DNA from: Cupriavidus sp. YR651
Lineage (GTDB): Bacteria > Pseudomonadota > Gammaproteobacteria > Burkholderiales > Burkholderiaceae
NCBI RefSeq assembly: GCF_900101625.1
Contig: NZ_FMYZ01000007.1
Coordinates: forward strand, 62,001-126,000
Direction: 5' to 3'
DNA length: 64,000 bases
Shown: positions 59,051 to 64,000 of the stretch, one piece after another
How positions within the stretch are numbered: position 1 is the stretch's first letter
Layout of the letters: each line of letters starts with the position of its first letter
Position numbers and translations under genes: made by a program
Notes under the pieces: model-generated
Database searches by the model: none
Told to the model about the DNA's origin: nothing
What the model saw: the letters and a program-made list of their open reading frames with translations, nothing else

Positions 59051-60667
59051 ATGCCGCATGCAGCACTGAAAGCCCTTCTCCGTGCGTCCCACGCCGTGCC
59101 CGCCGCGTGGCTTGCCCTGGCCACGGGGCTTGCCGCACCGCTCCCCGCCCATGCCGACACCACCGCGCGCAACGCGCCGGTCTACACGGGCAACTACATC
59201 GTCCGCTGGCGTGACAGCAGCCAGACCGTCGACAACACCCGCATGCGCAACGTGGAGGCCAACACCGGACTGGCGCTGAGCGTCAGGCGTCCGATGGCCG
59301 CCGCCCTGCAGTTGATGAGCGTAGCGGATGCCAGGGGCGACAACCCGGAAGCGGTAGCCGCCCGCCTGCGCCAGGACCCGCGCATCGCCGATGCCGTGCC
59401 GGACCGCTGGCTGCGCCTGCATGACACCATCCCGAACGATCCGGAATTCGCCGCCAACCAGACCTATATGGGACCGCCCTCGCAGGTGGTGGGCGGCGCC
59501 AACCTGCCGCGCGCCTGGGATCGCTCGCGTGGTAGCAGCGGGGTGGTCATCGCCGTCGTGGATACGGGCTACCTGCCCCACCCCGACCTGGTGGCCCGAC
59601 TCGTGCCGGGCTACGATTTCATCAATACCACCAGCGTCTCCAACGACGGCGACGGCCGCGATGGCGATCCCATCGCCCCGGGCGACTTCGTGGCGGCCGG
59701 AACGACCTGCCCCGATGGCAGCGGCCCGGCCAGCAGCACATGGCACGGTACGCGCGTGGCCAGCGTGCTGGGCGCGGCCACCAACAACGCCACCGGCATC
59801 GCCGGCGTGGACTGGAGCGCGCGCATCCAGCCCGTGCGCGTATCCGGCCGTTGTGGCGCGCTGCTATCCGATACGGTCGACGGCATGCGCTGGGCCGGCG
59901 GACTGGCGGTGCCGGGCGTGCCCGCCAATCCCACCCCGGCGCGCGTGGTCAACATCAGCCTGGGCGGCGGCACGTGTTCGAGCATCGAGCAGCAGGCGGT
60001 CAACGACCTGGCCGCGGCCGGCGTCGTGGTAGTGGCCGCCACGGGCAATAACGCTGGTCCGGTGGCCGCGCCGGCGGATTGCAGCGGCGTCATTGCCGTC
60101 ACCGCGCACGCCAACGATGGCGAGAACGCCAGCTTCGCCAATATTGGATCCCAGGTCACGATCAGCGCACCGGGAGGCGGCTGCGGCAATTCGAGGGTCG
60201 CCATCATCAACGGCGTAGCCACCTGCACGACGCCGGGTGGCCAGTCGTTTATCCGCACGCTGTCGGACAGCGGCCAGACAACCGCCAACGGCTTTACGAT
60301 CACGTTCTCGCAAGGCACGAGCTTTGCCGCGCCGATGGTGTCCGGCGTGGTGGCGATGATGTTTGCGGTGAACGCGTCGCTGACGCCTGCGCAGGTCATG
60401 ACCGGTCTGAAGAATTCGGCGCGCCCCCATCCGGCCGGGACCTTTTGCACGGCCAGTGCCAATGCCGGCAAATGCGGAGCGGGACTGCTGGATGCGGACG
60501 GTGCGCTGACCGCTGCGGCCAACCCGGCGGCAACCACGCAGCCGCCGGCCGATACCGGCGGTGGAGGTGGAGGCGGTGGTGGAGGCGCCTTCACGCTGTG
60601 GAGCGGCGCCCTGCTGCTGTGGATCGGCATCGCGGGCTTTGCCACCCGCCGGCGCATCAATCGCTAG
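59051..60667 (+). CDS. secreted S8 (subtilisin-like) serine protease with GlyGly-CTERM tail
   Basis: The protein has 538 residues from the ATG at 59051, with GGAGGT ahead. The signal peptide ends near PAHA (~35). An I9-type propeptide spans ~48-123. The catalytic domain has Asp171 (VVDTGYLPHPD), His232 (WHGTRVASV), the oxyanion Asn333 (TGNNAG) and Ser424 (GTSFAAPMVSG). At the end ten consecutive glycines, a hydrophobic helix (FTLWSGALLLWIGIAGF) and RRRINR form the GlyGly-CTERM sorting signal processed by rhombosortase. A rhombosortase gene lies immediately downstream on the opposite strand. The mature enzyme is likely secreted by the type II system or cell-surface anchored. Confidence 0.93.
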   Translation: MPHAALKALLRASHAVPAAWLALATGLAAPLPAHADTTARNAPVYTGNYIVRWRDSSQTVDNTRMRNVEANTGLALSVRRPMAAALQLMSVADARGDNPEAVAARLRQDPRIADAVPDRWLRLHDTIPNDPEFAANQTYMGPPSQVVGGANLPRAWDRSRGSSGVVIAVVDTGYLPHPDLVARLVPGYDFINTTSVSNDGDGRDGDPIAPGDFVAAGTTCPDGSGPASSTWHGTRVASVLGAATNNATGIAGVDWSARIQPVRVSGRCGALLSDTVDGMRWAGGLAVPGVPANPTPARVVNISLGGGTCSSIEQQAVNDLAAAGVVVVAATGNNAGPVAAPADCSGVIAVTAHANDGENASFANIGSQVTISAPGGGCGNSRVAIINGVATCTTPGGQSFIRTLSDSGQTTANGFTITFSQGTSFAAPMVSGVVAMMFAVNASLTPAQVMTGLKNSARPHPAGTFCTASANAGKCGAGLLDADGALTAAANPAATTQPPADTGGGGGGGGGGAFTLWSGALLLWIGIAGFATRRRINR

Positions 60668-61329
60668 ACGCCGTCCTGGTCCGACGCGGCGCCACGCCGC
60701 GTCCCCCACCACTCCTGCAAGACCCAGCACGCCAGCCCGGCGACCGCGCCGGCGGCGTGCGCGGCGCGGACCACGCCAAAGCCCCACGACGGATCGAAGA
60801 CCACTGCCGCCAGCCACGACTGCTCGATCCAGATTTTCCCCAGCACGACGAGGCACATCACCACGCCGATCCCGCGCGACCATCCCGGCGCCTGCAGCAG
60901 CCGCAACCCCGCCCACAGCGCCAGCCCGTGCAGCGCGCCGGACAGCCCGCCGTACCAGCCGATCGATGGAATGCGCAGCAGCGCTATCTGCACGGCGAGC
61001 CCGCTGACCAGCAGCACGGCCAGCATTTCGCGCACGCGCGTGGCGCGGCCTGCCAGCAGCAGGAGCCCCGCGGCAGCGGCGACGTCGGCCAGCCAGTGGC
61101 GCCAGTCGAGGTGGACCCACATCGCCGTGACGACGCGCCACCACTGGTGATCCACATAGACCGCATCGCGCAGATAGAGGCCGTGCGCATGCAGCCACGG
61201 CACGAACGTGAACAAGGCCGCGACGATGGCCACGCCGGCAACGGTCGCGAGCATCGCCGGCCAGCCGGGACCGGTGATCAGGGCGATCGCGGCCATGCCG
61301 GCGACCGGCTCAGGCCCCTCAGGCTTCAC
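60664..61329 (-). CDS. rrtA: rhombosortase (rhomboid-family GlyGly-CTERM protease)
   Basis: This polytopic rhomboid-like intramembrane serine protease has 221 residues from a GTG at 61329, or 210 from an ATG at 61296. The active-site serine lies in YGGLSGALHGL (~Ser130) and the histidine in VRAAHAAGAVAG (~His191). The WVHLDWRHWLADVAAA helix matches the rhomboid HxxxxHxxxN-type region. Rhombosortase cuts GlyGly-CTERM tails. It overlaps the protease stop by 4 bp tail-to-tail, and its start region overlaps the glnE end by up to 11 bp on the same strand, so it may be read through from glnE. Confidence 0.92.
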   Translation of the reverse strand: MKPEGPEPVAGMAAIALITGPGWPAMLATVAGVAIVAALFTFVPWLHAHGLYLRDAVYVDHQWWRVVTAMWVHLDWRHWLADVAAAAGLLLLAGRATRVREMLAVLLVSGLAVQIALLRIPSIGWYGGLSGALHGLALWAGLRLLQAPGWSRGIGVVMCLVVLGKIWIEQSWLAAVVFDPSWGFGVVRAAHAAGAVAGLACWVLQEWWGTRRGAASDQDGV

Positions 61330-64000
61330 CGAACACCGCGCGCCAGAGCGTCAGCACCTGCGCCGTCTGCGCGGCGACGGTGGCCGGCGCCACGCGCGCG
61401 TGGGCCTGTCCGTCCAGACGCAGCTTGTGCTGGAGTGCGCGGAACAGGCGGTACGCGTCGCCGACCGCCACCGCCAGCCCGGCGTCGATCAGTCCCAGGT
61501 CGCCGGCCATCCGCAGCAACGCGATATTGCCCGCGTTACGCGTCAGCGACGGATGCGCCCCGCTATGCAGCAGCACGAGGTACTGCATCGTGAACTCGAT
61601 GTCGACCATGCCGCCACGGTCGTGCTTGAGGTCGAAGAGGTCCGTCGGGTTGGGATGCCCCTCGGCCACCTTGCCGCGCATCTGCACGATCTCGTCGCGC
61701 AGCGCCGCCGCGTCGCGAGGCTGGCGCAGGATCTCTTCACGCAGCGCCTCGAAGCTTGCGCCGATCTCGCGGTCGCCGGCACAGAAGCGCGCGCGCGTGA
61801 GCGCCTGGTGCTCCCATACCCACGCGGTGTTGTCGCCCTCGCGCAGCTGATAGCGGCGGAACGCGTCGAAGCTGGTCACGAGGAGCCCCGCCGCGCCGTT
61901 GGGCCGCAGGCGCATATCGACGTCGAACAGCGTGCCGGCGGCCGTATGGCTCGTGAGCCAGGTGATCAGGCGCCGCGCGTACGCGGCGTAGACATCGGGC
62001 GCGCGCTCATGGTCGTCGTCGTACAGGAAGATGATGTCGAGGTCCGACGCGTAGCCCAGCTCCTTGCCGCCCAGCCGGCCGTAGGCAATGATCGCGAAGC
62101 GCGGCGTCTCGGTGTGGCGCGTGGCCAGTTGCCGCCATACCGCTTGCAGCGTGACTTCCAGCATGGCGTCGGCAAGGTCGGACAGCCGGTCCGCCACCTG
62201 CTCCACCGTCAGCAGCCCTTGCAGGTCCTGCAGCAGCACGCGGAAGGTTTCGGCATGGTGCTCGCGGCGCAGGATGTCCATCTGCGTCTCCACCTGTCCG
62301 TCGGACGCCTGCAGCCGCTCCGCCAGCCGCGCACGGAACGCCGGCCAGTCGGGCGCCCCCGCCAGGGCGTCGCTGTCGAGCAGTTCGTCCAGCAGCTGCG
62401 GGTGGCGCGTCAGGTAGGCGGCCGCCCAGCGCGAGGCGTGCAGCGTCTGCGCCACGCGGTCCATCGCCTGCGGATATTCGGACAACAGCGACAGGTACGA
62501 CGCGCGCCGGCTGATGGCATCGAGAAAATCCAGGAAGCGCGCAATGGTGCTGTCCGCGTCGTCCTGTTTGGACGCCAGGTCCAACGCGCGGTTGACCAGC
62601 TGGTCGAAGCGCGAGCGGCTGGTCTCGGACAACGCGCGATAGCGCACCGAAGTCGCGATGGCGCGCAGCCGGTCATAGAGCCCGGTGCAGTCGCCAAACC
62701 CCACCGCCTGCAGCCGCTGGCACGGCGAGGACTCGGGGTCGGTCTCGTCCGGTCCGTCCTGCGTGGCGCGGGCGTCCTGCTCCTCGCGCACGAGCGCCGG
62801 CCACAGGGCTTCGCACTGGGGCACGTCGGGATCGGCGAAGGGATCGGAAAACGTCGCCTCGAACTGCTGGGCCACGGGGTCCATCAACGCGCTCATTTGC
62901 GCGACCAGCGCGGGCCAGTCCGCGCAGCCCATCATCCGCGCGACGGCCAGCCGCTCGTCGTCCGAGGTCGGCAGATGATGCGTCTGGGCATCGTCGCGAT
63001 ATTGCAGTCGATGCTCCAGCTGGCGCAGGAAACGATAGGCATCGGCCAGTTGCTCGGCCTGCCCCGCCGGCAGCAGGTTGTGCTCGACGGCCACGGCAAG
63101 CACTTCCAGCGTGGGCCGCACGCGCAGCGCCGCGTCCTGGCCGCCGCGGATGAGCTGGAACACCTGCGCCATGAATTCGATCTCGCGGATGCCGCCACGG
63201 CCGAGCTTGATATTGAACGAGCGCTGGTTGACGCCATGGCCGGCCAGTCCGCCGCTGCGCTTGGCGGCCTCCGCGCGGATTTGCGCATGCAGCGAGCGGA
63301 TGGCGGCGATCACGCCGTAGTCCAGGTAGCGGCGGAACACGAACGGCATGGTCAGGCGCGACAGCAGGCCGACCGTGCGCGCGGCATGCGGCGTGTCCTG
63401 CGCCGAGACCACGCGGCCCTTGATCCACGCGTAGCGTTCCCACTCGCGCCCCTGCACGACCAGGTATTCCTCGAGCATGCCGAAGCTGCAGACCAGCGGG
63501 CCGGCATCGCCATTGGGCCGCAGGCGCATGTCCACGCGGAAGACGTAGCCGTCGGCGGTCACCTCGGACAGCAGCGTGATCAGCCGCCGGCCGAGTCGGA
63601 TGAAGTATTCGTGATTGGACAGGCTGCGCGACCCGCCCTGGGTCTCGCCATCCTCGTCGTACAGGAAAATCAGGTCGATATCCGACGAGACATTGAGCTC
63701 GCGTCCGCCGAGCTTGCCCATGCCGACCACCACGAGCTCCTGCACCTCGCCGCTCTGGTCGCCCGTGGGCCGCCCGTAGGTCGTGGCCAGGTCGTCGCCC
63801 AGCGTGCGCAGGCCGTACTGGATGGCCAGCTCGGCCAGGTCGGTCATGGCGCCGGTGATCTCGGCGAGCGGGGCCAGGCCGCGCAGGTCGCGCTCGATCA
63901 CCACGCACATCACCTCGGCCCGCAGCCGCCGCAGCGCCTGAGCCGCGGCGGACTCGGCGTCGGACGACGGCACATGCAGCGCACGTAGCCGCGCCTCCAT
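61319..64000 (-). CDS. glnE: glutamine synthetase adenylyltransferase/removase (5' end outside window)
   Basis: GlnE adds AMP to, and removes it from, glutamine synthetase in response to PII, controlling nitrogen assimilation. The visible 893 residues lack the extreme N-terminus: the first catalytic motif lies ~90 residues in, against ~125 in E. coli. Two nucleotidyltransferase domains are seen: VGMGKLGGRELNVSSDIDLIF (N-terminal removase) and AYGRLGGKELGYASDLDIIFLY (C-terminal transferase), separated by helical PII-responsive regions. The two G-x11-D-x-D metal-binding motifs are intact in both. The protein ends RAVFGEA. Confidence 0.95.
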   Translation of the reverse strand: MEARLRALHVPSSDAESAAAQALRRLRAEVMCVVIERDLRGLAPLAEITGAMTDLAELAIQYGLRTLGDDLATTYGRPTGDQSGEVQELVVVGMGKLGGRELNVSSDIDLIFLYDEDGETQGGSRSLSNHEYFIRLGRRLITLLSEVTADGYVFRVDMRLRPNGDAGPLVCSFGMLEEYLVVQGREWERYAWIKGRVVSAQDTPHAARTVGLLSRLTMPFVFRRYLDYGVIAAIRSLHAQIRAEAAKRSGGLAGHGVNQRSFNIKLGRGGIREIEFMAQVFQLIRGGQDAALRVRPTLEVLAVAVEHNLLPAGQAEQLADAYRFLRQLEHRLQYRDDAQTHHLPTSDDERLAVARMMGCADWPALVAQMSALMDPVAQQFEATFSDPFADPDVPQCEALWPALVREEQDARATQDGPDETDPESSPCQRLQAVGFGDCTGLYDRLRAIATSVRYRALSETSRSRFDQLVNRALDLASKQDDADSTIARFLDFLDAISRRASYLSLLSEYPQAMDRVAQTLHASRWAAAYLTRHPQLLDELLDSDALAGAPDWPAFRARLAERLQASDGQVETQMDILRREHHAETFRVLLQDLQGLLTVEQVADRLSDLADAMLEVTLQAVWRQLATRHTETPRFAIIAYGRLGGKELGYASDLDIIFLYDDDHERAPDVYAAYARRLITWLTSHTAAGTLFDVDMRLRPNGAAGLLVTSFDAFRRYQLREGDNTAWVWEHQALTRARFCAGDREIGASFEALREEILRQPRDAAALRDEIVQMRGKVAEGHPNPTDLFDLKHDRGGMVDIEFTMQYLVLLHSGAHPSLTRNAGNIALLRMAGDLGLIDAGLAVAVGDAYRLFRALQHKLRLDGQAHARVAPATVAAQTAQVLTLWRAVFGEA

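Noticed and set aside
61208..63988. Plus-strand open frame of over 900 codons opposite glnE
   Set aside because: It mirrors glnE codon bias; composition is Arg/His/Gln-rich with no domain.

Overview
The window is GC-rich (roughly 65%), densely coded core chromosome of a betaproteobacterium, most likely Burkholderiaceae and close to Cupriavidus/Ralstonia. This rests on the gene families and their order, an intracellular PHA depolymerase with its cysteine nucleophile at residue 183, a complete isc operon, and the pyrG-kdsA-eno and recJ-prfB-lysS blocks. I saw no tRNA, rRNA, insertion sequence, phage gene or CRISPR array. No gap between genes exceeds 300 bp. The first gene (gamma carbonic anhydrase-like) and the last (glnE) are cut by the window edges.

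Layout. 1-2.3 kb: carbonic anhydrase-like end, hslO, a lipoprotein, ftsB. 2.5-8 kb: pyrG, kdsA, a DUF1330 gene and eno in one direction, then an alpha/beta hydrolase. 8-12.4 kb: a four-gene minus-strand cluster of Anbu proteasome-like protease, transglutaminase-like protein, alpha-E protein and circularly permuted ATP-grasp enzyme. 12.6-16.5 kb: Entner-Doudoroff genes gntK and edd, divergent from a HexR-like repressor, with two identical-design palindromic operators between them. 16.6-30 kb: comEC (with a coding 12-bp repeat tract), tatD, lolD, lolC, an RpfE-like gene, recJ, a degenerate LytM lipoprotein, prfB with its programmed +1 frameshift, an SDR enzyme and lysS. 30.3-32.3 kb: a glycine-zipper protein and an internally duplicated putative outer-membrane barrel. 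32.4-38.5 kb: iscR-iscS-iscU-iscA-DUF3565-hscB-hscA-fdx-iscX. 38.7-45.6 kb: LMW phosphatase, two small unknowns, uvrB, tyrB-like aminotransferase, phaZ, a TetR regulator. 45.8-51.6 kb: stand-alone rsxB-like ferredoxin with nth, rutE-like nitroreductase, DMT transporter, DUF1841, pldA, a thioredoxin-like protein. 51.7-58.4 kb: grpE, a small membrane protein, hslR, hemH, hrcA, nadK, recN. 58.4-61.3 kb: a propeptide-like lipoprotein, a subtilase with a GlyGly-CTERM tail, and a convergent rhombosortase. Then glnE.

Two places best deserve attention as poorly described systems. (1) The Anbu/transglutaminase/alpha-E/ATP-grasp cluster is a recognised but functionally unclear peptide-bond-forming and cleaving module. 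(2) In the 58.4-61.3 kb block a free-standing lipoprotein closely resembles the propeptide of the neighbouring secreted subtilase, which itself carries the sorting tail cleaved by the rhombosortase encoded next to it. This looks like a self-contained secretion, anchoring and inhibition unit. Also notable are the two-fold repeated barrel protein and the tetrapeptide-repeat insertion in ComEC.
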